The position numbers were made by a program, and so were the translations under genes. From Azospirillum brasilense (lineage in GTDB: Bacteria; Pseudomonadota; Alphaproteobacteria; Azospirillales; Azospirillaceae), in NCBI RefSeq assembly GCF_005222205.1, contig NZ_CP032348.1, positions 640,116 to 704,115 of the forward strand: DNA of 64,000 bases, in the 5' to 3' direction. Each line of letters begins with the position of its first letter. Positions within the stretch are counted from its first letter, which is position 1. This document shows positions 38,140-46,462 of the stretch, piece by piece. The notes below the pieces were generated by a model, which saw only the letters and a program-made list of their open reading frames with translations, did no database searches and had not been told where the DNA came from.

Positions 38140-39349
38140 AGGGCAAGGCCAGCTCCGGCGCGCCCGTCCCCGTGGCGTGGCGCGCCAGTTCGCGGCCCAC
38201 GGCGGTGCCCAGCGCCATGCCGCGCCCGTTGTAGCCGACCGCCCCGGTCACGCCGGGCGCCAGCTCGTGGAAATGGGGCCGGAAATCGGCGGTCATCGCC
38301 AGATGCCCGCTCCAGCTCCGCGCGATGGCCGGGTTGCCGATCTGGGGGAAGACGCGGCGGATGCGCTCGCGTGTGCGCTCCCGCGCCCGCCGCTCGGCGT
38401 CGGCCGACCGCACCAGCGTGCAGCCGGAGACCAGCCGGTTGTCGGCGGTCCAGCGGAAGAAATGCAGGTCGCCGCGGGTGTCGCTGCACGCCATGTCGGA
38501 GGGCAGCACGCTGGCGCGCAGGGCGGCGGGCAGCGGCTCCGTCACCATCTGGAAGTTCAGCACCGGCACGATCGAGCGGCGCAGCCCCGGCCACAGATCG
38601 TCGGTGTAGGCGTTGGTCGCCAGCACGACACGGTCGGCGGTCACGGAGCCCTGCGGCGTGGTCAGCGTCCAGCCGGTGCCGGCGCGCGCGATGGACACGA
38701 CCGGCGTGTCGCTGTGGATGGTGACTCCCAGCCCGAGGGCGGCCCGCGCCATCTCGCGGGCCAGCGACAGCGGGTTCACATGGCCGCCGGTCGGCGCGAC
38801 CATGGCGCCGTGCCAGAAGCGCGTGCCCAGCGCCCGTTCCGTCTGCGCCGCGTCGAGCAGCGCGACCTCCGCCCCCAGTGCCCGCCACTGCGCGACGCGC
38901 TGCTCCGCCGCCTTCATGCGGCCCGGCCGGTGGGCCGGCTGGATCCAGCCCTTCTGCACGCCGTCGCAGCGCATCTGGTAGCGCTCGATCAGGTCGAAGA
39001 CCAGCGCCGCCGATCCGCCGACCATGCGGGCCAGCGCCGATCCCTTCGCCTCGCCATAGGCCGCCGTCAGGTTGGCGGGGTCGAGGCGCGACAGCGTCGG
39101 GATGATCTGGCCGTTGTTGCGACCCGACCCGCCGAAGCCCGGCTCGCGCGCCTCCAGCACCGCCACGCGGACACCCTGCTCGGCCAGATGGATCGCCGTG
39201 GACAGGCCGGTGACGCCCGCCCCGACCACCGCCACATCCACCCGGACCGCTCCGTCCAGCGGGCCGGTCTCCGGGCCGGCGACGGCGCTCGCCGCCCAAT
39301 GGGAGTCCGGCAGCGGCGCGTCCAGCAGCGGTTTGAGAAGCGCGCTCAT
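38045..39349 (-). CDS. FAD-dependent amine/amino-acid oxidoreductase (DAO family)
   Basis: DAO-fold flavoprotein, 434 aa. The FAD motif is VDVAVVGAGVTGLSTAIHLA, followed by GFGGSGRNNGQIIPTLS, the segment typical of PuuB-like (gamma-glutamylputrescine oxidase-like) enzymes. Others are MVAPTGGHVNPLSLA and, near the C-terminus, VGYNGRGMALGTAVGRELA. It oxidises a secondary or primary amine, producing an imine and H2O2 or reduced quinone. It is the last gene of the cluster with two ATC-hydrolase family proteins and an M20 hydrolase, and its start overlaps the M20 stop (ATGA). It may act on a D-isomer or a cyclic amino acid of the same substrate class; this is inference. Confidence 0.87.
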   Translation of the reverse strand: MSALLKPLLDAPLPDSHWAASAVAGPETGPLDGAVRVDVAVVGAGVTGLSTAIHLAEQGVRVAVLEAREPGFGGSGRNNGQIIPTLSRLDPANLTAAYGEAKGSALARMVGGSAALVFDLIERYQMRCDGVQKGWIQPAHRPGRMKAAEQRVAQWRALGAEVALLDAAQTERALGTRFWHGAMVAPTGGHVNPLSLAREMARAALGLGVTIHSDTPVVSIARAGTGWTLTTPQGSVTADRVVLATNAYTDDLWPGLRRSIVPVLNFQMVTEPLPAALRASVLPSDMACSDTRGDLHFFRWTADNRLVSGCTLVRSADAERRARERTRERIRRVFPQIGNPAIARSWSGHLAMTADFRPHFHELAPGVTGAVGYNGRGMALGTAVGRELARHATGTGAPELALPFTPVKPLPFHDLVTRFSRLYMLHLRRLDRTD

Positions 39350-40545
39350 CGCGTCCCCTCCTCCACCAGCAGCGTCTTCGCCAGCGCCACCCAATAGCTG
39401 GCGCCGATGGCCAGGTTGGCGTCGTTGAAGTCGTAGCCGGGGTTGTGCAGCAGGCAGCCGCCGTCCGTCGGCCCGTTGCCCAGCCAGACGTAGCAGCCCG
39501 GCCGTTCCTTCAGCATGAAGGCGAAATCCTCCGCCCCCATGGAGGGCATCGGATCGTGGTCGATGTTCGCCTCGCCGACCAGCGCGGCGGCGACGCGGGC
39601 GCACAGCGCGGTCTCGGCGGCGCTGTTGACGGTCGCCGGATAGCGTCGCTCGTAGCGCACGCTGGCGGTGCAGCCGAAGGCGGCGGCGGTGTGCTCGGCC
39701 AGCGCGCGCAGCCGCGCCTCGACCACGTCCTGCACCCCCTCCTTGAAGGCGCGGACGGTGCCGCGCAGCGTGACCTCCGCCGGGATGACGTTCCAGGTGT
39801 CGCCGCCGGTGATCCAGGTGGTGGAGACCACGGCGCTGTCCAGCGGGTGCAGGCTGCGCCCCGGAATGGTCTGCAGGGTGGTCAGCAGATGGCCGGCGGC
39901 GGTCATCGGGTCGTGGCCGAGATGCGGCATGGCGGCGTGGCTGCCCTTGCCGTGGACGGTCACCTCGAAGATGTCGTAGCTGCCCATCATCGGCCCCGGC
40001 CGCAGTGCGATCTGCCCGAGCGGCAGGCCCGGCCAGTTGTGCATGCCGTAGACGCTCTCCACCGGGAACCGCTCGAACAGCCCCTCGGCGATCATCTCGC
40101 GCGCACCGCCCTCGTTCTCCTCCGCCGGCTGGAAGATGACGTGCAGCGTCCCGGCGAAATCGGGATCGTCGGCCAGGATCTTCGTCGCCCCCAGCAGCAT
40201 CGTGGTGTGGCCGTCGTGGCCGCAGGCGTGCATCCGGCCCGGGTTGACCGAGCGGTGGGCGAAGTCGTTGGTCTCGTGGATGTGCAGCGCGTCCATGTCG
40301 GCGCGCAGCGCGATGGCCCGGCCGCCGGGCCGCCGGCCCTTCAGCGTGCCGACCACGCCGGTGCGCCCCAGCCCCGTCGCCACCTCCAGCCCGAAGGCGC
40401 GCAGCTTGTCCGCGACGAAGGCGGCGGTCTCGTGCTCCTCGAAGGCGGTTTCGGGATGGGCGTGCAGATGGTGCCGCCACTGCCGCATCTCCGGAGCCAG
40501 GGCCTCGGCGGCGGGATGCAGGCGGACGTTCGCGGGGATGGTCAT
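39346..40545 (-). CDS. M20-family amidohydrolase (candidate N-carbamoyl-cysteine hydrolase)
   Basis: Zinc peptidase-like aminoacylase of family M20D, 399 aa. Metal ligands and catalytic residues: RADMDALHIHE, C108 and H110 in MHACGHDGHTTMLLG, PAEENEGGAREM, and the late His in SMGAEDFAFML. The family includes hippurate hydrolases, N-acyl-amino-acid and carbamoyl-amino-acid amidohydrolases. Immediately after an ATC-hydrolase family gene (ATGA overlap), it could take the role of the carbamoylase that turns N-carbamoyl-L-cysteine into cysteine, as in the Pseudomonas ATC pathway. Other N-acyl amino acids remain possible. Confidence 0.88.
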   Translation of the reverse strand: MTIPANVRLHPAAEALAPEMRQWRHHLHAHPETAFEEHETAAFVADKLRAFGLEVATGLGRTGVVGTLKGRRPGGRAIALRADMDALHIHETNDFAHRSVNPGRMHACGHDGHTTMLLGATKILADDPDFAGTLHVIFQPAEENEGGAREMIAEGLFERFPVESVYGMHNWPGLPLGQIALRPGPMMGSYDIFEVTVHGKGSHAAMPHLGHDPMTAAGHLLTTLQTIPGRSLHPLDSAVVSTTWITGGDTWNVIPAEVTLRGTVRAFKEGVQDVVEARLRALAEHTAAAFGCTASVRYERRYPATVNSAAETALCARVAAALVGEANIDHDPMPSMGAEDFAFMLKERPGCYVWLGNGPTDGGCLLHNPGYDFNDANLAIGASYWVALAKTLLVEEGTR

Positions 40546-41084
40546 TCCGGGGACTCCTGGGGTCCGCCCGCCGGCAGGCTGTAGCGGAAGTCGCAGTGGC
40601 TGGCGCCCTGCATGATGGTCTGGGTGCGGGTGAAGCGGACGTCGGGGCGGTAGCCGCACATGAACTCGCCGTCCCGGTTGCAGGACAGGATGTCGCCGAT
40701 CTCCTCCACGCCCATGGCGCGGTAGCTTTCGGCGTAGCGGCAGCGGGTGACGTTGAAGCCCAGCCGGTCGGGCGCGCTCTCGATCACCTCCAGCCGCAGG
40801 GCGTCCCCGGCGGTCCACAGGGCCAGCCGCTCGTGGAAGGTGGCGAGGTCGGCGGTGCCGCGGGTGGCGCGGTCCTCCGCCGCCATGGCGGCGCCGGCCT
40901 CGCGGGCCATCACCTCGATGGCGCGGGCGAGCACGGCCCGCGCCCGCTCCCGCCCGATCTCGGGCAGGAGCTGGTCGTAGAGCGCCTTGGCGAAGGCCGC
41001 CTCGATGCGCCGCCGCTCCAGGATGGGCAGGGGGGCAGACGCGGGAGTTGGGGCGGGAGCGGCGTTTTCGGTGTCGGTGGTCAT
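40542..41084 (-). CDS. L-2-amino-thiazoline-4-carboxylate (ATC) hydrolase family protein (copy 2)
   Basis: A 180-aa soluble protein of the ATC_hydrolase family. Features: LPILERRRIEAAFAKALYDQ and ALVLA-type helix RARAVLARAIEVMAREAGAA in the N-terminal half; the conserved C-terminal half has FNVTRCRYAESYRAMG, GDILSCNRDGEFMCGYRPDV and TIMQGASHCDFRYSL. Cys and Asp/Glu in these segments are the family hallmark. The characterised member opens the thiazoline ring to N-carbamoyl-L-cysteine. It is coupled to the M20 hydrolase. A second, divergent copy lies on the far side of the transporter genes, so the two may act on different isomers or form a complex. Confidence 0.85.
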   Translation of the reverse strand: MTTDTENAAPAPTPASAPLPILERRRIEAAFAKALYDQLLPEIGRERARAVLARAIEVMAREAGAAMAAEDRATRGTADLATFHERLALWTAGDALRLEVIESAPDRLGFNVTRCRYAESYRAMGVEEIGDILSCNRDGEFMCGYRPDVRFTRTQTIMQGASHCDFRYSLPAGGPQESPE

Positions 41085-41103
41085 CGCTGCGATCCTTTTT
41101 CCG

Positions 41104-41853
41104 TCAGCCGCCGAGATAGGCCGCCCGCACGCGCGGGTCGGCGGCCAGATCGGCGGCGCTGCCCGAGAGTGTCACCCTTCCCGCCTCCATGACATAGGCG
41201 TGATCGGCGACGCGCAGCGCGGCGCGGGCGTTCTGCTCCACCAGCAGGATCGAGGTGCCCTCGCCGCGGATCTGGACCAGCAGGTCGAAGATCTGCTTCA
41301 CCACCATCGGCGCGAGGCCGAGCGACGGCTCGTCGAGCAGCAGCAGGCGGGGCTTCGACATCAGGGCGCGGGCGATGCACAGCATCTGCTGTTCGCCGCC
41401 CGACAGCGAGCCCGCCTTCTGGGTCAGCCGCTCGCGCAGGCGGGGAAACAGCTCCAGCATCCGCTCCATGCGGGCGGCGCGGTCGTGGCGCAGCGTCCGC
41501 CCGCCAAGCAGCAGGTTCTCCCGCACCGTCATGGTGCCGAAGATCTGCCGCCCCTCCGGCGCCTGGGCAAGGCCGCGGCGAACCACCTCGTGGCTGGGGC
41601 TGTCCGTCATGTCCCGGCCGTCGAAGACGGTGGCGCCACCCGTGGTGCGGTAGATGCCGGACAGGGCGCGCATCAGCGTGGTCTTGCCGACGCCGTTGGC
41701 GCCCAGCACGGCGACGATGGCCCCCTCCGCCACGTCGAGCGAGACGCCGCGCAGGATTTCCTGCGGCCCCATGCGCACCGTCAGGTCGCGGACCTCAAGG
41801 ATGCGGCGCCCAGAGACGGCGGTGGCGATGGCGTGTGCGGCGTCAAGCGGCAT
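41104..41853 (-). CDS. livF: Liv-type ABC transporter ATP-binding protein, LivF family (cysteine cluster)
   Basis: Cytoplasmic ATPase, 249 aa. Walker A GANGVGKTT (a V replaces the usual A), Q-loop region PEGRQIFGTMTVRENLLLGG, signature LSGGEQQMLCIARALM, Walker B LLLLDEPSLGLAP, H-loop VEQNARAALRV, ending RAAYLGG. The start overlaps the upstream livG-type gene by 11 bp. The next gene, 20 bp on, is the second ATC-hydrolase family gene, so transport and degradation share a transcript. Confidence 0.93.
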   Translation of the reverse strand: MPLDAAHAIATAVSGRRILEVRDLTVRMGPQEILRGVSLDVAEGAIVAVLGANGVGKTTLMRALSGIYRTTGGATVFDGRDMTDSPSHEVVRRGLAQAPEGRQIFGTMTVRENLLLGGRTLRHDRAARMERMLELFPRLRERLTQKAGSLSGGEQQMLCIARALMSKPRLLLLDEPSLGLAPMVVKQIFDLLVQIRGEGTSILLVEQNARAALRVADHAYVMEAGRVTLSGSAADLAADPRVRAAYLGG

Positions 41854-42610
41854 CGTCTTCCACTCCCAGATAGGCTTCGAGGACGGCGGGGTCGCGCTGC
41901 ACCGCCTCCGGCGTGCCGTCGGCGATCTTCCGGCCGGACGCCAGGACGATGACGCGGCTGCAGCTTCCCATCACCAGCCCCATGTCGTGCTCGACCAGCA
42001 GGACGGTGACGCCGCCGGCGTGCAGGCGGCGGATGAAGTCGGCCAGCTCCGCCGTCTCGGTGTCGTTGAGGCCCGCCGCCGGCTCGTCGAGGATCAGCAG
42101 GCGGGGCGCCGTCGCCAGGGCGCGGGCGATCTCCAGATACTTGCGCTTGCCGTAGGACAGGTTGGCGGCGATGTCCCCGGCCTGGGCGGTCAGGCCGACG
42201 CGCTCCAGCGCCTCCCAGCTCCGCTCGCTGACCGCGCGGCTGTGGGCGCCGCCGTTGACCAGCGCCCGCCAGGGCGACTGGCCGAAGGCGCCGACCGCCC
42301 CGACGGACACGTTGTCGAACACCGTCATGTTGGGGAAGACACGCAGGTTCTGGAAGGTGCGGCCCATGCCCATGCGGGCGATCTGCCAGGGCTTGCGCCC
42401 CGTGACGTCCTGCCCGTCGAAGGTCACCGTGCCGTCCGACGGCGGGGTGAAGCCGGTGATCAGATTGAACAGGGTGGTCTTGCCGGCGCCGTTGGGGCCG
42501 ATCAGCCCGACCAGCTCGCCCTTGGCGATGGTGGCGCTGACGTCGCTGACCGCCAGCAGGCCGCCGAAGCGCCGGGTCAGCCCCTGGATGGAGAGAAGCG
42601 TGTTGCTCAT
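41843..42610 (-). CDS. livG: Liv-type ABC transporter ATP-binding protein, LivG family (cysteine cluster)
   Basis: Cytoplasmic ATPase, 255 aa, from the ATG at 42610 (MSNTLLSIQGLTRRFGGLLA). Walker A GPNGAGKTT, Q-loop region RTFQNLRVFPNMTVFDNV, signature LSYGKRKYLEIARALA (Y-G-K variant usual in LivG), Walker B LLILDEPAAGLND, H-loop VEHDMGLVMGS. It begins 8 bp after the livM-type stop. A longer frame upstream overlaps livM and is a shadow. Confidence 0.93.
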   Translation of the reverse strand: MSNTLLSIQGLTRRFGGLLAVSDVSATIAKGELVGLIGPNGAGKTTLFNLITGFTPPSDGTVTFDGQDVTGRKPWQIARMGMGRTFQNLRVFPNMTVFDNVSVGAVGAFGQSPWRALVNGGAHSRAVSERSWEALERVGLTAQAGDIAANLSYGKRKYLEIARALATAPRLLILDEPAAGLNDTETAELADFIRRLHAGGVTVLLVEHDMGLVMGSCSRVIVLASGRKIADGTPEAVQRDPAVLEAYLGVEDDAA

Positions 42611-42618
42611 GATCCGCC

Positions 42619-43686
42619 TCACTTCCAGCCGACGGGCGTGCCGCCGGCGATGGTGGCCCAGCCGCGGGAGAAGGAGCGGCGGACGAAGCCCAGCGCGGTG
42701 CCTTCGGCCAGCATGCCCTTTGGCAGCAGCAGGATGGACAGGAACATGGTCGCCCCGACGGCGATCATGCGGTAATCGCCAATGTCGCGCAGCGCCTCCG
42801 GCAGGACGATCATGAACAGGGCGCCGACGACCGCGCCGGGAAGGCTGCCCAGCCCGCCGACCACCACCATCGCCAGGATCAGGATCGATTCCATGAAGCG
42901 GAAGTTGTCCGGCGCGATGTAGGCGGAGGTGTGGGCCAGCAGCGCCCCGGCGATGCCGGCGAAGAAGGTGGCGACGACGAAGGACTCGATCTTCAGCCGC
43001 TCGACGTTGATGCCCATGCTGTCGGCGCACTGGTCGTCCTCGCGCAGGGCCCGCAGCGCGTTGCCGTAGTAGGAGTGGGTCAGCCGGTGCAGCACCCAGA
43101 CGCAGGCGACGGCGATGACCGCGACCGCCAGATAGCGGCTGAGCAGCGTGTCGGCCTGCCAGCCGAACAGCGAGATCGGCGGGATGCCGCGGATGCCCAT
43201 CGGGCCGCGGGTCACGTCCACCCAGTTCAGCAGGACCACGTAGATCATCTCGCCGATGCCGAGCGTGGCGACGGCGAAGTAGATGCTGACCAGCCGCATG
43301 GTCGGCAGCGCCACCAGGAAGCCGAACAGGGCGGCGATCAGCCCCGCCGCCGGCAGCGTGACGATGAAGGGCAGGCCGAGCCTGGTGGACAGCAGCGCCG
43401 CCGCGTAGGCGCCGATGCCGTAGAAGGCGGCGTGGCCGATCGACAGCAGCCCGGCGGTGCCCGTCACGTGGTTCAGGCTGGCCGACAGGATCACGAAGAT
43501 CATCGTCGTGATGGCGATCTGGGCGAGGTAGCTGGACCCGGTGCCGACGATCGCGGCGGGCACGGCGCCGAAGGCGACCGCCAGCAGGAGGAAGGTCCAG
43601 GCGAACCGCCGGCCTCGCCCGGAAAACGCGGCGGGCGGCGCGAGGGTGTCCGGCATCAGCCGGGCGTCAGGCACGTTCACGTCCAT
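42619..43686 (-). CDS. livM: Liv-type ABC transporter permease, LivM family (cysteine cluster)
   Basis: Inner-membrane permease, 355 aa, with a hydrophilic N-terminal tail of about 30 residues before the first segment. LivM hallmarks: LSASLNHVTGTAGLLSIGHA with AFYGIGAYAAALLS, then ATLGIGEMIYVVLLNWVDVT and VVVGGLGSLPGAVVG. About nine membrane segments. Its start overlaps the livH-type gene by 20 bp; a second ATG at codon 11 is possible. Confidence 0.92.
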   Translation of the reverse strand: MDVNVPDARLMPDTLAPPAAFSGRGRRFAWTFLLLAVAFGAVPAAIVGTGSSYLAQIAITTMIFVILSASLNHVTGTAGLLSIGHAAFYGIGAYAAALLSTRLGLPFIVTLPAAGLIAALFGFLVALPTMRLVSIYFAVATLGIGEMIYVVLLNWVDVTRGPMGIRGIPPISLFGWQADTLLSRYLAVAVIAVACVWVLHRLTHSYYGNALRALREDDQCADSMGINVERLKIESFVVATFFAGIAGALLAHTSAYIAPDNFRFMESILILAMVVVGGLGSLPGAVVGALFMIVLPEALRDIGDYRMIAVGATMFLSILLLPKGMLAEGTALGFVRRSFSRGWATIAGGTPVGWK

Positions 43687-44584
43687 GTCCGAACAATCCT
43701 TGCGGGAAGAAGACCAGCGTGATGACCAGAAGGCTGTAGGTGATCAGGTCCTTCCAGCCGCTCGACAGGAACTCGGTCGCGATGCTTTCCGACACGCCGA
43801 GCAGCAGGGCGCAGGCGACCGCCCCCGGGATGCTCGACAGGCCGCCCATCACCATGGCCACGAAGGCCTTCACCCCCGGCGCGAAGCCCATGTGCGGCGA
43901 GATCGCGCCGTCGTAGAGGCCGACCAGGATTCCCGCCGTGGCGCCCAGCATCGAGCCGACCGCGAAGGTGGTGACGATGGTGCGGTCGGTGTTGATGCCG
44001 ACGTAGCGGGCGCCGAGCTGGTTGTTGGACACGGCGCGGATGCCGAGGCCGGTCTGGGTGCGGTAGAGCAGGAACTGCAGCGCGCCCAGCATGACGGCGG
44101 AGGTGGCGAAGATGACCAGGCTGCCGCTGGCGACCATGACCGGCCCGATGGCGACTGGCTGCTGCAGCAGGTAGCCGGACGGGATGCCCTGCATGTCGCC
44201 GCCGAAGATGTGCATCATGATCTCGCGCGTCACGATCGACACGGCGAGCGAGGAGAGCAGCGTCGCCTCGCGCATGGCGCGGGACTTCTGGCTGGCCTCG
44301 TCGGTGAAGCGGCGGAAGGGGCGGAAGGCGATGCGCTCCAGCCCGACGCCGGACACCGCGCCCACCGCCAGGACCAGCGGCACCACCGCCAGCAGCGGCG
44401 GGGCCATCGCGGTGATGACCATCAGCCCGACGAAGGCGCCGATGGTGTAGACCTCGCCATGGGCGAAGTTGACGACGTTCAGGACGCCGAAGATCAGCGT
44501 GAAGCCGATCGCCATCAGGGCGTAGACGCACCCGATGGACAGGCCGTTGATGACCTGCTGAAGGAAGAAGACATCGAAGACCAT
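43667..44584 (-). CDS. livH: Liv-type ABC transporter permease, LivH family (cysteine cluster)
   Basis: Inner-membrane permease, 305 aa. Hallmarks: NGLSIGCVYALMAIGFTLIF with GVLNVVNFAHGEVYTIGAF, GIRAVSNNQLGARYVGIN and VMGGLSSIPGAVACALLLG, ending FFPQGLFGHG. Between it and the binding-protein gene are 128 bp that contain small inverted repeats but not the GC-rich repeat family seen in the other two transporter operons. Confidence 0.92.
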   Translation of the reverse strand: MVFDVFFLQQVINGLSIGCVYALMAIGFTLIFGVLNVVNFAHGEVYTIGAFVGLMVITAMAPPLLAVVPLVLAVGAVSGVGLERIAFRPFRRFTDEASQKSRAMREATLLSSLAVSIVTREIMMHIFGGDMQGIPSGYLLQQPVAIGPVMVASGSLVIFATSAVMLGALQFLLYRTQTGLGIRAVSNNQLGARYVGINTDRTIVTTFAVGSMLGATAGILVGLYDGAISPHMGFAPGVKAFVAMVMGGLSSIPGAVACALLLGVSESIATEFLSSGWKDLITYSLLVITLVFFPQGLFGHGRERA

Positions 44585-44712
44585 GGCGTGCTCCAGGCTT
44601 CGGGGAGCGCGCCCGCCGGTCCCGGCGGAGCGCGCACCACGGCGTGTGTCCCGAAAGGAGGATCGTGTGGAAAGCCCTAGGGCGTCCCTGGGGCGTCCTT
44701 AGACGGTACCGG

Positions 44713-45846
44713 TCAGGGGCCGGTCACGACCTGGAAGCGGCCGTCCTTCACCATCATCTTGGCCAGCGCCTTCGCCGGCTCGCGGGTGACGGGGTCGAAG
44801 CTGGTGGCGCCGGTCACGCCGGGATAGCCGGTGGTGGCGGCCAGCGCGTCGCGCAGGCTCTCGCGCGTCACCGACGGGCCGGCCTTGGCGACGGCGTCCA
44901 GCATGATGCCGACCGCGTCATAGGCCTGGGCGGCGAACATGCCGGGCTCCGACTTGAAGCGCGCCGCATACTCCTTCACGAAGGTCTGCACCGCCGGGTC
45001 GGGGTTGTCGGGCGTGAAGGTGGTGGCGAGGTGCAGCCCCTCCACCGATTCACGTCCCAGCTCGATCAGCTTGGGCGAATAGAGCGAACTGGTGCCGTAG
45101 AGCGGGATCTTGATGCCGAGCTGCTCGCGCTGCTGGGCGAAGGCGGCCCCCTCTTCGTAGAACATCGCGAGGTAGATCACGTCGGGCTTCTGCCGGGCGA
45201 CCTTGGTCAGGATGGAGCGGAAGTCGCGGTTGCCGGGGTTGAACGCCTCGGTGGCGGTGATCTTGCCGCCCTTGGCCTTGAAGCCGCTGACGAAACCGTC
45301 GAGCGCCGAGATGCCCCAGTCGTTCTGGATGTAGATCACCGCCGCCGTCTTCTTGCCCGCCGCGATGATCCAGTCGGCGTTGTACGGGCCTTCGAAGGCC
45401 TGGGTGGTGATGTTGCGGAACTGCCAGGGGCTGAGCTTGGTGAAATCCGGATGCGAGGCGGTCTGGGAGAGCTGCGGCATCTTCTCCGCCGCGTAGATCT
45501 CGCCCGCCGCCATCGACACGGTGGAGGAGAAGTCGCCGATCACCCCGACGACCTTGGAATTGTCGAGGAACTTGTGCGCGATGTTGCGCGCCTCCTTGGG
45601 ATCGTCCTTGCTGTCCTCGAAGGTGATGGCGACCTTGGCGCCGGCCAGCTTGCCCGAGGCGTTGAACTCCTCCAGCTTGATCTGGGCGGCGTTGCGGAAC
45701 ATCTCGCCGTACTGGCTGCGGTCGCCGCTGAGAGGCGCCTGATAGCCGATGACGATCTCGCGGTCGGCGGCCTGGGCAAGGGTGGCGCCGGTGGTGGTGG
45801 CCAGCATGGCGCCCAGAACGGCGCCGAAAACAGCACGCTTTTTCAT
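44713..45846 (-). CDS. livK: Periplasmic substrate-binding protein of Liv-type ABC transporter (cysteine cluster)
   Basis: LivK-like periplasmic binding protein, 377 aa. Signal peptide MKKRAVFGAVLGAMLATTTG ending near AQA-ADREIVIG. Mature protein: EIVIGYQAPLSGDRSQYGEM, LAGAKVAITFEDSKDDPKEA, IQNDWGISALDGFVSGFKAK. Transcribed after an ATC-hydrolase family gene (32 bp gap) and before the permeases. The likely ligand is an amino-acid-like sulfur heterocycle or carbamoyl-cysteine-type compound, judged only from neighbours. Confidence 0.92.
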   Translation of the reverse strand: MKKRAVFGAVLGAMLATTTGATLAQAADREIVIGYQAPLSGDRSQYGEMFRNAAQIKLEEFNASGKLAGAKVAITFEDSKDDPKEARNIAHKFLDNSKVVGVIGDFSSTVSMAAGEIYAAEKMPQLSQTASHPDFTKLSPWQFRNITTQAFEGPYNADWIIAAGKKTAAVIYIQNDWGISALDGFVSGFKAKGGKITATEAFNPGNRDFRSILTKVARQKPDVIYLAMFYEEGAAFAQQREQLGIKIPLYGTSSLYSPKLIELGRESVEGLHLATTFTPDNPDPAVQTFVKEYAARFKSEPGMFAAQAYDAVGIMLDAVAKAGPSVTRESLRDALAATTGYPGVTGATSFDPVTREPAKALAKMMVKDGRFQVVTGP

Positions 45847-45878
45847 GGTTCGGTTCCCCTGTCGGCGAGGCTGGACGG

Positions 45879-46388
45879 TCAGTGCGCGGCGGCCGGATCA
45901 ACGGCGGGCGCGGCGGCGCCCGGCGTGATCGTCAGGTGGCAGCAGGTGCTGCGGCCCGGCTTCCAGGTGTCGACCTCGATCTCGAAGCCGGCGGTCTCGA
46001 AGGTGCCCTTGTCGACCGCGCCGGCGAGTTCGCAGAGCGTCTCCACCGTCTGCGCCGGCAGATTGGCCTCCAGCCAGGCTTCCTTCAGCGGACAGGTGTG
46101 GAAGCGGATCTCCAATACCTCGTCGGTGCAGCGCACGACCTCCGGCCCGAACTGGGCCTCGGCGTCGGGGATGAATTTCAGGAAGGAGTCGCGCAGGCCG
46201 GCCAGATCGGCCGGGGCGTGGGGCGCGAAATTGTGGGCGATGGCCGCACCCCGGCGATAGATGGTGCGCGCCATGATCTCCCGGGCCTTCTCCTCGCCGA
46301 TCTCCTTGCGCATCTCGTCGAAGGCCGCCTCATAGACCATCGCGCGGCTCTTCATCGCGTTGCGCAGAAGTGTGCGAAACTCGTCCAT
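45879..46388 (-). CDS. L-2-amino-thiazoline-4-carboxylate (ATC) hydrolase family protein (copy 1)
   Basis: A 169-aa soluble protein related to the protein at 40.5 kb but divergent in sequence. The N-terminal helices read FDEMRKEIGEEKAREIMART; the core reads VVRCTDEVLEIRFHTCPLKE, AWLEANLPAQTVETLCELAG and the C-terminal KPGRSTCCHLTITPG. The cysteine-containing segments occupy the places of CNRDGEFM and SHCDF in copy 2. Function by family: hydrolysis of a thiazoline ring. It starts the part of the cluster that runs into the binding-protein gene; an AT-rich 74-bp gap separates it from the desulfhydrase gene. Confidence 0.82.
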   Translation of the reverse strand: MDEFRTLLRNAMKSRAMVYEAAFDEMRKEIGEEKAREIMARTIYRRGAAIAHNFAPHAPADLAGLRDSFLKFIPDAEAQFGPEVVRCTDEVLEIRFHTCPLKEAWLEANLPAQTVETLCELAGAVDKGTFETAGFEIEVDTWKPGRSTCCHLTITPGAAAPAVDPAAAH

Positions 46389-46462
46389 CGGTGAATGCTC
46401 CTGTTCTTTGCCAAGTGTCTTGCGGTGGCGATTTTTGTTTTTTGTAAGCGCTTGTTATTGCG

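Noticed and set aside
46389..46462. A terminator in the AT-rich gap between the desulfhydrase and ATC-hydrolase genes
   Set aside because: The T-rich run GATTTTTGTTTTTTG is on the plus strand, whereas the genes are read on the minus strand, and no stem precedes it in the right direction.
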